From contig KB205944.1 of assembly GCA_000328965.1 (NCBI GenBank), positions 1,495,774 through 1,559,773 of the forward strand: a stretch of DNA of 64,000 nucleotides. Direction: 5' to 3'. Origin of the DNA: Ascocoryne sarcoides NRRL 50072 (lineage: Eukaryota; Ascomycota; Leotiomycetes; Helotiales; Gelatinodiscaceae). Made by a program: the position numbers and the translations under genes. The notes under the pieces are model-generated. The model saw only the letters and a list, made by a program, of their open reading frames with translations, made no database searches and was not told the DNA's origin. This document shows, piece after piece, positions 22,901 through 33,188 of the stretch (positions within the stretch are counted from its first letter, which is position 1; each line of letters opens with the position of its first letter).

Positions 22901-24236
22901 GATAATAAGTTAAAAACGAAAAAGTAACCTTTTTATTTATTACCTTTTAATTTAAAGTATTTAATTTTATAACTAGAGCTCTTATAAAACATTCTATTAG
23001 TTTTACTATAGAAGGCTACTTTTGTATAAAAGAATAATTAAAATTTTAGCTGTAAAAAACAACTAGTCTCTTTAAAATAGAGCTTACTTAAACAGTGGCC
23101 TTATTACCTTCTAAATTACCTTTATTAGACTTTAAACGATTAGACAACTTACTACTCTCGTTTTAAACTCTACTGTCCTCCTCTTTCTTCTTATCTGGCC
23201 TATATAAGAACTTTATAGGTTTAATAATACTAGAAAGCAGCTTTATCTTTACCTTTTTAAGAGTAGAAACTTCTCTTATAGATCGTTTTCGCTTCTTTGA
23301 AAACAATGTAGTAAGAGACTTTAGCTAATCTAAACTCTCTTTGAACTTCTTCTTATATTTAACTAAAGCTTTTATATTATATTTTAAACTTTAAGTAAAG
23401 TTAATATAATTTTATAGTAAACTTAATAAAAAAAATTACAAAGATATTATTAGTTTAGTTAATAACTATAGTATATTAGCGCTCTAACTAGGTTTATAAG
23501 AGTCAAGTCTCTTCTACTAATATTAAGAGAGCCTCATTTTTATCTTTTAATAGCTTTAAAAAGGTTACAAGTATTACTAAGTTAAACTTAGTAGTAGTAG
23601 CTTAAACCTTCTTATTATTATTAATACTTTAAAAGAGTTTAAACTTAAAGTTATAAAACTAAGAGATCTTATTAAATTAGTATTAGAAACTAGTTAAACT
23701 AGATTTAAAACTTATAAGATTATATAAAATATTTTATTTAATATAATAAAACTACTTTTTACTCTTTTATTTAAACTTATAAATATAATTTAGCTTTTTC
23801 TTTTTTATTTATATATAATAGATATAATAGACTTAATAAGCTTTTAAAAGAGCTTTAAAAAGTAGTAAAATAAGTATTTTATTAATTAAGTAATTATAAT
23901 TATTATTAAATTATATTTAATTAGTATTTTAAATAAATAAAAAAAATGAGAATATACTTATAGTTTTTATTTTATATTTAACTAAAAAGAAAAAAAAGTA
24001 GAAAAGTTTTAAAAGTTACTAATATATTAGAAAATATAATAAAAAAGGTTTTATATATAATTAACTTTTTAATAATAGTAATTATATATTAACTAAATTA
24101 ATTTTACTTAACTATTATATAACTAACTTATTATTAACTTTACTATTGTTATATAATATAATAAAAAGTAACTTTAACTTTATAAATCAAATATAACTTA
24201 AGTTTAAAAGTAAACTTTAATTTAAAAAAAGAATAA
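22901..24236 (+). other. Gypsy A region between pol and the 3' LTR
   Basis: About 1.3 kb downstream of the pol relic that recurs in the second copy at about 48470-49824 and ends in the third copy at 63486-63596. It is less AT-saturated at 23080-23330 and, in the second copy, at 48650-48880. In the latter, the minus strand reads a charged, E/K-rich broken frame. It could be an unusually long 3' UTR or an extra, possibly antisense, gene. No product is recognised. Confidence 0.45.
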
Positions 24237-24534
24237 TATAACAATTAAGATTACAATTACTAAGAATTACTTAGTTTAGTTAATATATAAGAGTATATTC
24301 TATATAATAGTATATTCTTATAATATAAATTTATAATTAAGAGCTAGAAATAGTTATAAAAAGGTTTTAAAAGAGAAGCGAATTGTATATATAAAGGGTA
24401 TAACTACTTTACTCTCTTTTACTTCTTTATACTTTATTCTTCTCCGTATATAGACCTATAAGTCGATATCATTAGCCACTGATACACACTCTTATATACC
24501 CCTTTCGGTGCCCTTATCCTCTTGTGTCGATACA
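24237..24534 (+). repeat. 3' LTR of gypsy A
   Basis: Starts TATAACAATTAAG (damaged TGTAACGATC) after a decayed purine tract and TAA. Ends CTTGTGTCGATACA. The right half (24380-24534) is well preserved and includes GTGCCCTTATCC, also found in the copies at 16460 (inverted), 50070 and 63920. Confidence 0.85.
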
Positions 24535-24635
24535 TCGACTATATATATAGCCCACCCCCTCTTAGCTAGTTCTGTAGTTTTAGTATTGTATTCATTTAGC
24601 CAAAATCCTTATACCAGTGTATCTGCGTCGTTACA

Positions 24636-27600
24636 GTTATAAGCTCTCGCGCTTTATTATAATAAACTGTTTTATTTATTAAAACACTTTCTTAATTTAT
24701 TATTTTTATAAATTTAATTATAAAGCTTTATTTACAGCGCATAAGTATTAAATATATTCTTATACTCAACTAGTACTTACTTCCTTTATAACATATATAT
24801 AATAGTACTTGTATACTAATATTATATATTATTACTTAACTTTATAACATTTACTTAATTAATTACAAATTAATAAGCTACTTTATAAATACTAGACTGG
24901 CCAACGGTCCGGTCCGAAGCGGACCGTGGGATTTTTTGGGGACCGTTTAAAAGACCGGACCGTTTAGAATTTTTTTGGGGACCGTTTTTAAGACTAGACC
25001 GTTTAAAACCGGACTATATACCGTCCGGTTTCAAATATATATTTTTGAAGACCGTTTTTGGGACCGGACCGTATATATTCCAGTTAGACTGGCCGGACCG
25101 GACCGCGATTTTGGGACCGGACCGGTCTCGATTTTTTAGACTAGACTATAAAACGGTCCCCAAAAATATTTGGGACTGAATAATATATAGTTTATATAAA
25201 ACTTATATAGTAATTAATATTTAAAAATATTAAAAAATTACAGTAATACTTTATAATAATAGAAAAAGGTCTAATTTTTATTATAATAAAAAAAAGCTAA
25301 AATATAAATTTATATATATAATACAGTTTAGACTAGACTAGATGGTATATAGTCCGGTCCTAAACGGTCTAGTCTTAAAAACAGCCCCTAAAAAATATAT
25401 ATTTGAGACCGGACCGTTTGAGACTAGACTATATACCGTCCGGTCCCAAAAACGGTCCCCAAAAAAACTCTAAACGGTCCGGTCTTTTAAACGGTCCCCA
25501 AAAAATCCCACGGTCCGCTTCGGACCGGACCGTTGGCCAGTCTACTAGTATACGTTTAGCAGATCGCTATTAATCTTAACTAGTAATAGGAACGTTTATT
25601 TTAAAAGAATAGGTATTATATATCTAAATCTTTCTCTTTTTAATAGATCCTTTTTTAAATTAAAGCTTAAAAACGTAATATATATTCTTACTTTCTTAAT
25701 TAACTTATTTTTAAAAATAAAATTATACTAAACTAAAAAATATTTTAAAAATAATAAAGTCTTTTTTAATAATACTAAGATTATTTAATATAATATATCT
25801 AATAGTTTTATAAAGTTAAAGATTAACTTTTTCTTTTTCTTTACAAATACAACTTTCTCAGCTGCTATTTATAAGTAACCTATTATAAAGGAGCTCTAGC
25901 ACTATTGTTTTAAATAGATTAGCTTTAATAACGTTGCTTTTACTAAGTCTATTACTATAGATATAAACTACTTTACTTAAGTTTACTATAGTAACCTTAG
26001 AGTTACTAAGCTCTATAATTCTTATAAGATTACAAAGCTATATTAAGCTATTTGCTATATTAGACGTATTTGTTTTTAATATACTTTTAATAAGGTTTAT
26101 ATTAACGTTATTAAACTTACTTTACATAAGATTAATAGAGAAGAGTATACTACTATACTTATTAATAAAGCTTATAATACTTGCTAAAGCTATATTTATA
26201 TTAAAAAGAGAAGCGCTTATAATACTATTAAAAGCTTTATAAAGTTATATTATATTTAATATAAGTGTATTTTAAAGCTATTTAAAATAGATAAAAGTAA
26301 AGAATTTAAAAGTAATAAAGTTTTTATAAACACTTTTATTTTAAATATAATTTTAGAAATTACTATTTTATAAAATTTTAAGTAAAAAAGTAAAGTAGAA
26401 TATATTAATTATATTATTATAAAAAAGCTTTATATAATTATAATAGATATAAATATTTTATAAATTCTCTAGTTTAAAATCTTCTCTTTAATTATATCTA
26501 TTACTAATAAAACTATTACTTTTACTATTATAAATAAAACCTTATTTAAAGCTTTTTTTAATAATATTAAACTTAAAAAAACTTATAAGCTTAATCTTAG
26601 CTATATATATATACTAAACTATAAAACTTTTATTTAAATTCTAAAAGAAGATAAAGTTAATTTATAAAAGCTAAAGCTATATATTAACTAAGAAATATTA
26701 GTTAAATTTAAAAGTAATTATATATATTATATTTAAGTTTCAAATTATTCTAAGAAGCTAGTTTACTTATTAAACATATACTTTAATAAAGGCCCTTTTT
26801 AATTAACTACGACTTTTATAGTTATATCTAATTCAAAAGAATATATAATTACTTTAAGCTTTAGCTTTAAGTAAAAGGTAAGTTCTATATTAAAATATTA
26901 TATTAATACTATTAAATAAGAGTTATTTAATTAGTTATTTAAGCTTTTACTAGTCTATTTTATTAAGCTAGATTTAGCTTCTTTTATAATTAAAAAGGAT
27001 ATTACATTTAATAATTTAAGTAATAAAAACTTTTAAAATACTATTAAAAAGATTATATAACTACTTTTATATACTTTTAATTCTATTTTAAACTTAAATA
27101 CTTTAAAGTATATTTTATCTAAAACTCTTATATAAAAGTGTAATTGTAATTGTTTAAAAAGTAGTAAAAATAAGCTAAAAATAATTAATAGTAATACTAT
27201 TACTTCTTCTCTTTTTAAAGTATTTTAACTTACTAGGTCTTAATCTAAGGACTTAAGTATAATAAATCTAAATGTTAAGTATAACTCTTCTACTATATCT
27301 AATTAATATAAGTAAGCTAATTTAACCCTATTTACGTTAATATATACTACTTATAAAGCCGCTTTAATATATAACAAGGATCTTTAGTTTTATAAGAAAG
27401 TAATAGTAAGTTCTAAAGCTGTTTATTAAAAGTTAACTATTTAAAAGGAGCTTACCTCTTTTATTAAGAAAAAGACTTAAACTATTACTAATTAAGATAC
27501 TATTAATAAGGGAAATAAGGTGCTACTTAAACACTAGATATTTAAAACTAAGTGTAATAAGAATAGCTAAATCTTTTAATATAAAGTTTAATAAATAATT

Positions 27601-29050
27601 AAAAGCTTTTATTAAATTAAAAGTATTAATTTTAATTAAACTTTTATTAAAGTAATTAAGCTTATCTTTTAAAAGCTTATAATTATTATAGTAGCTTTTA
27701 ATAGTTAAGAGACTAACTAAGTAAATATTATTACTATTTTCTTAAATAGTAATATTAATAAAAAGGTATATATTAAGTTATTATTTAACTTTAATATTTC
27801 TTTTAAATTTTTTAAAGATTTAAATTACTATTATTTAAATAGTAAGTTTTTTACTTTTATTTATAAGCTTTTAAAAGCTTTTTATAAGTTAAAGTAATCT
27901 TTATATTTATAGTAAAAGAAACTTAGTTTTAAATTAAAAAAGCTAAGCTTTAAGCTTTTCTTTTTTAACACTTATTTTTACTATTATATAGTTACTAGTG
28001 TTTTTGTTGTTACTTACGTTAATAACTTCTTTATTATTAGCTTTAAAAGTAAGAACTTTAACGTTATTAAAGCTTAGCTTTTTAATATATTTAAGATAGA
28101 AAATATAAGTTTTATCTAATACTTTATTAGTGTTAAGATTACTAATAACTAAGTAGTAAATATTATCTCCTTTTTATAAAACACTTATATTAATAAAATC
28201 TTAAGTAAATATAATATACTAGATTATACTCTTATTACAAATCTTATAAATATAGGTACTACTGAGTCATTTGTGCTTAATTCTAATATAACTATATTAA
28301 AAGATATAAAGCTTTACTAGTTAATTATAAACTCTAAAATATACTTTATAACTTAAATATACTCTAATTTAGCCTATATTTTCTCTATATTATATTATTA
28401 CTTATATAACCCTTTTTAAAAGTACTTAAAAGCTATATATTATATATTTAAATATATTAAAAGTATTAAAACTATTAGTATTATTTATAGTAAAACTAAT
28501 CTACTTTAGTAACTTTATAGCTATTCTAATACCGCTTATAAAAATAGTAGAGAAGACCGCTGATCTACCTACAGCTATATATTCCTATTTATAAAAGGCT
28601 CTATTTTATAAAGTTACTAATACTAAAAGCTATTTACTTTCTCATTTATAAAAGCTAAGTATTATACACTTATATTAGATATATAAAAGACTATTTAATT
28701 ATACCTTTTATTTAAAGATCTCTAATATAAAAGTACTAATATTAATACTATTTGTTTAATTAATAATAATTAAAAAGCTTTTTTATTAATTAAAAATCCT
28801 TAATTCTATTAATAAATTAAATATATTAAGATTTAATAGTATTATATTTATAAAAAGATTATTATTAATAATATTAACTTATAGTTTATACCTATTTTAA
28901 ATATAATAGTAGATAGCTTAATTAAGCTTTTACTTAAAATAAAGTATAATAACTTTATAATTAAAATAAATTTATATACTTTAAAGTTATAATTCAACTA
29001 CTATATTAAAGTATTTAAATACGCTTATATAAGTGTTATATTCAAAGGTG
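24636..29050 (+). pseudogene. Copia C gag-pol relic
   Basis: The leader at 24636-24892 matches 45167-45415. After the hAT element, 25545-29050 carries pol. At about 26580-26800 the sequence resembles the integrase C-terminal linker (KTYKLNLSYIYILNYK...). At about 27480-28200 it follows the Ty1/copia reverse transcriptase, with a T-x-F-x-N motif and VTYVNNFFII at 28006-28038, where the family has YVDD. At about 28240-28980 are RNase H remnants (KTADLPTAIYSYL...), followed by the 3' LTR. Stops replace Gln/Trp/Arg codons throughout. Not functional. Confidence 0.75.
24893..25544. mobile_element. hAT-like foldback element, composite copy 1
   Basis: Starts TAGACTGGCCAACGGTCC and ends with its exact reverse complement (…GGACCGTTGGCCAGTCTA), with inverted arms of about 60 bases. 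An internal terminus TAGACTGGCCGGACC at 25085 shows that two elements are abutted: a 192-bp partial copy (24893-25084) and a 460-bp copy (25085-25544) in the other orientation. It is packed with GGTCCGGTC/GACCGGACC motifs and has no coding capacity. Outer 8-bp flanks do not match, unlike copy 3, which suggests rearrangement. Confidence 0.75.
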
Positions 29051-29255
29051 TGTTAGATAGAATCTAACACCTGTTATATAACTTAGATTATATAATTGGG
29101 TTAACTCACACTAAGTGATTCACTAGGGGGGTTGAGGGCTAGCTTTAACACTCCTCTTCTTTTCTTCCTTAGCTTTAGACCACTCTTACATACTCTTGAA
29201 TCAATCAAGCTATCTACTGCATTAGATTCCGCACCTTCGACCGTCCCGTCTGACA
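29051..29255 (+). repeat. 3' LTR of copia C
   Basis: Starts TGTTAGATAGAATCTAACAC and ends CGTCCCGTCTGACA; 205 bp, moderately preserved. It is followed not by unique DNA but by further copia fragments. Confidence 0.8.
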
Positions 29256-30209
29256 TGTTCTTATTTTTTTAATATTTTAAAAGAGAAGTAATTAAATATA
29301 CTATTATTATTATAATCTTTTAATAATAATAATAATAATAATAGTAATATTAAAATAAGAGAATTAAATAATTTACAACTGTTTTTTAATAATAAGTTTA
29401 AAAGTATTATAAAAGCTTTAATATTATTTTAAAGTATTAAAGTATTAAATATTAAATAAGTATTTATTATTTTAATTATAATAATATAAGTTAATATATT
29501 ATTATTCTTAAATATAATATTTAACAAATAAAGAATTTAAAACTTAAGTATAACTATATTAAAATTAACCTTTTATTTTTTATTTATAACTTAATTAAAG
29601 AGTCTTTTATATAAGTTAAATATTAACAATTAGTTTTTTAAACTATTATATTTAAATTATATATTATTTTTAATAACTTTATTATAAATATAATAAATAA
29701 AATTGAAAATTAAAATTATATTATATTTTATAAAAGTAAGTTAAAAAAAATAAGAAATATTAAATAGAATTTAACACCTGTTATATAACTTTAGTTATAT
29801 ATTTAGTTAACTAGTACTAAGTAATTCACTAGAGATTAAAAATGAGCTTTAACCCTCTTTTCTTCCCTTAGCTTCAAACTACTTATATATTAATTAAGCT
29901 ATTTATTATATTAGATTCTATACTTTCAACTGTTTTATTTAATAAGTTATAAGCTTTTACACTCTGTTATAATAAACTGTTCTATTTTATTAGAACACTT
30001 TCTTAATTTATTACTTCATGAATTTAATTATAAGCTTTATAATACTTAAGTATTAAGTATATTATTATACTTAATTAGTACTTGTTTAATATATATATAT
30101 ATATAGTAATACTTTTATAGTAATATTATATATTATTTAATATTATAGCTTTACTTAATTAAACTATAAATTAATAAGCTACTTTATAAATACTTTTTTT
30201 TTAATTAAG
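29256..30209 (+). mobile_element. Rearranged copia C fragments: gag piece, LTR, leader
   Basis: 29265-29757 matches the copia gag region at about 45490-46265 and contains a TAA microsatellite at 29318-29342. 29758-29944 is a decayed LTR. 29945-30200 is the primer site (AGTTATAAGC) and leader, ending in a T run. The order is permuted relative to an intact element, so this is either the remains of a tandem copy or a product of recombination. Confidence 0.65.
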
Positions 30210-32612
30210 TGTTAAACGGGACGGTCGAAGGTGCGGAATCTAATGTAGTAGATAGCTTGATTGATGAGTGGTCTAAGAGTGGTAGAAAAGCTAAGGGAAA
30301 AGAAGAGGGGTGTTAAGGCTAGCCCTCAACCCCCTAGTGAATCACTTAGTGTAAGTTAACATAATCACATGACCTAAGTTATATAACAGGTGTCAGATTT
30401 CATCTAACACACCCTTGAATATAACACTTATATAAGTGTATTTAAAACACTTTAATATAATAATTAAATTATAGCTTTAAAGTATATAAATTTATTTTAA
30501 TTACAAAGTTATTATACTTTATTTTAAGTAAAAGCTTAATTAAGCTATCTACTATTATATTTAAAATAGGTATAAACTATAAGTTAATATTATTAATAAT
30601 AATCTTTTTATAAATATAATACTATTAAATCTTAATATATTTAATTTATTAATAAAATTAAGGATTTTTAGCTAATAAGAGAGCTTTTTAGTTATTATTA
30701 ATTAAACAAATAATATTAATATTAGTACTTTTATATTAGAGATCTTTAAATAAGAGATATAGTTAAGTAGCTTTTTATATATCTAATATAAGTATATAAT
30801 ACTCAGCTTTTATAAAAGAGAGAATAAGTAGCTTTTAACGTTAACAACTCTATAAAATAGGGTCTCTTACAAATAAGAATATATAGCTATAAGTAGATTA
30901 GTAGTCTTCTCTATTATTTTTGTAAGTAGTATTAGAATAGCTGTAGAGTTACTAAGGTAAATTAGTCTCTTCGTAAGTAATTCTAATAGTCCTAGTACCT
31001 TTAATATACTTAAGTATATAATATATAGCTTTTAAATGCTTTTAAAAGAAGTTGTATAAGTAATAATATAATATAGAGAAAATATAAGCTAAATTAGAAC
31101 ATATTTAAGTTATAAAGTATATCTTAGAGCTTATAATTAACTAGTAGAGTTTTATATCTTTTAATATAGTTGTATTAAAATTAGGTATAAATAACTCAGT
31201 AGTACTTATATTTATAAGAGTTATAATAGAAATGTAATTTAATATATTATACTTACTTAAGATTTTGTTAATATAAACGTTTTATAAAAGAGAAATAGTA
31301 TCTACTACTTAATTACAAGTAATTTTAATACTAATAAAATACTAAGTAAAACTTATATCTTTTATCTTAAATATATTAAAGAGCTAAGCTTTAATAGTGT
31401 TAAAGTCTTTACTTTTAGAGCTAATAATAAGAAAGTTATTAACGTAAGTAACAATGAGAATACTAGTAACTATATAATAGTAAATATAAGTGTTAAAGAG
31501 AAAAGGCTTAAAACTTAGCTTCTTTAATTTAGAGCGAAACTTCTTTTACTATAGGTATAGTAATTACTTTAACTTATAAAAAGCTTTTAAAAGCTTATAA
31601 ATAAAGGTAGAAAACTTATTATTTAAATAATAGTGATTTAAGTTTTTAAAGAATTTAAAAGAGATATTAAAATTAAGTAGTAACTTAATATATACTTTTT
31701 TATTAATATTACTATTTAAGAAAGTAGTAATAACATTTACTTAATTAATCTCTTAATTATTAAGAGCTACTATAGCAATTATAAGCTTCTAAGAAGTAGG
31801 CTTAGTTACTTTAAAAAAAGTTTAATTAAAGTTAATACTTTTAACTTAATAGAAGCTTTTAACTACTTATTAAGCCTTATATTAAAAGATTTGGCCATTT
31901 TTGTTATACTTAGTTTTAAATACTTAGCGTTTAAGTAACACCTTATTTTTATTACTAATAGCACCTTAATTAGTAATAGTCTATGTTTTCTTTCTAGTAA
32001 GAGAGGCAAGCTCCTTTTAGATAGCTAGCTTCTAGTGAGTAGCCTCGGGACTTGCTATTGCTTTCTTATAGGACTGAGGATCCTCGTCGTATATTAAAGC
32101 GGCCTTGTAAGTAGTATATATTAACGTGAATAGGGCCAAATTTACCTGTTTTCGCTGATTAGTAACAGTAGAATTATACTTAATGTCTAAATTAATTGAG
32201 CCTAAGTTCTTAGATTGAGACCTAGTAAGTCGAGATACTCTAGGAAGAGGAGGAGCAGCAGTCTCACTGTTAACTACCTTTGGCTTATTTTTACTGCCCT
32301 TCGGACGACCTCGGCTACGCTTTTGTGTAAGGGTTTTAGGCAAAATACGCTCTGAAGTGTCCGGTTCTAGGGTAGGATTAAGAGTAAGTAAGAGAAACTA
32401 AGTTTAAGTAATTTCTTCGATTATATTTAAAAAGTTCTTATTACTTAAATCGTTAAATATAATATATTTTTTAATTATAAAGGGAGCTAAATCTAGTTTA
32501 ATAGAAGAGACTGGTAGAGGCTCGAGCAACTGATTAAACAACTCTTACTTAATAGTATTAGTATAGTACTCTAATATAGAACTTACCCTTTGCTCGAGGC
32601 TAGAGCTTAGAG
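30210..32612 (-). mobile_element. Inverted 3' half of copia C
   Basis: Reverse-strand copy whose 3' LTR (30210-30409) faces the 3' LTR of the forward copy (29051-29255), a tail-to-tail pair. Going leftwards from 32612 come the pol linker, reverse transcriptase (YVNN equivalent at about 31435-31450, minus strand) and RNase H, then the LTR. It ends abruptly at the hAT copy at 32613. Confidence 0.8.
32032..32343 (-). pseudogene. Copia pol linker fragment, still open
   Basis: A 103-residue open frame inside the inverted copia copy. It starts with a basic RGRPKGSKNKPK stretch that resembles an AT-hook, followed by PRVSRLTRSQSKN and ending SYKKAIASPEATH. The last part matches the Ty1/copia sequence just upstream of reverse transcriptase, so this is the integrase-RT linker of pol and not a free gene. 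It has more C and G than the rest of the block, and RIP-type stops are absent here although they are frequent on both sides. Confidence 0.65.
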
Positions 32613-33188
32613 TAGACTGGCCAACGGTCCAGTCCGAAGCGGACCGTGGGATTTTTTGGGGACTGTTTTTAAGACCGGACCGTTTAGGACCGGACCGTTT
32701 AGGACCGGACCGTATACTGTCCGGTCTAGTCTAGACCGTATTATATATATAAATTTATATTTTAGCTTTTTTTATTATAATAAAAATTAAACCTTTTTCT
32801 ATTACTATAAAGTGTTACTATAATTTTTTAATATTTTCAAGTATTAATTACTATATAAGTTTTATATAAACTATAATTATAAATTATATTACTATAGTCT
32901 TACAGTTTTATAGTCTTTTAAAAATATTTAAGACCGAATGATATATAGTTCAGTCCCAAATATTTTTAGGGACCGTTTCATAGTCTAGTCTAAAAAATCG
33001 AGACCGGACTATATATTATTCGGTCTCAAATATTTTTGGGAACCGTTTCACAGTCCGGTCTGAAAATTTGAGACCGGACTGTATCTTATTCAGTCCCAAA
33101 TATTTTTGGGGACCGTTTTACAGTCTGGTCTAAAAAAATCGAGACCGGACCGCTTATATAAGCGCAACGGTCCGGTCCGGCCAGTCTA
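32613..33188. mobile_element. hAT-like foldback element, copy 2
   Basis: 576 bp, TAGACTGGCCAACGG... to ...CCGGTCCGGCCAGTCTA. The right half holds about three ~68-bp tandem units, each with a GACCGGACT / AGTCCGGTC-type arm and an AAATATTTTT core. Flanking 8-mers GCTTAGAG and GTTTTAAA agree at all but one position if C/T and G/A changes are allowed. No coding sequence. Confidence 0.75.

Larger units (their letters stand above)
16915..24534 (+). mobile_element. Full-length Ty3/gypsy retrotransposon, gypsy A (RIP-degraded)
   Basis: A 7620-bp element with LTRs 16915-17211 and 24237-24534 and exact 5-bp target duplication TCGAC (16910-16914 and 24535-24539). It is inserted inside solo LTR B. The interior reads gag, then RT, then integrase on the plus strand, and the C-terminal integrase region resembles chromodomain-type gypsy elements. 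All frames are broken by stops. The two LTRs differ greatly because of mutation, so LTR divergence cannot date it. Confidence 0.85.
16818..24635 (+). repeat. Solo LTR of element B, split by gypsy A
   Basis: The two halves 16818-16914 and 24540-24635 join into a 193-bp LTR starting TGTAACGATCGTTACAG and ending GCGTCGTTACA. This is the same as the LTRs at 60294 and 62010. It is flanked by the exact 5-bp duplication GTTAT (16813-16817, 24636-24640), which lies inside the copia C primer-binding site. Confidence 0.85.
16312..29255 (+). mobile_element. Copia C retrotransposon carrying nested insertions
   Basis: A Ty1/copia element spread over 12.9 kb by later insertions. Its 5' LTR is 16312-16811 (split by solo LTR A) and its 3' LTR is 29051-29255. 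After the 5' LTR the primer-site start GGTTAT (16812-16817) is interrupted by solo LTR B plus gypsy A. The interior resumes at 24636 as GTTATAAGCTCTCGCGC, matching the un-nested copy at 45167. A hAT-like element sits at 24893-25544. Pol order (integrase tail, reverse transcriptase, RNase H) is as in Ty1/copia. Everything is stop-ridden. Part of gag appears missing or displaced near the hAT element. Confidence 0.8.
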
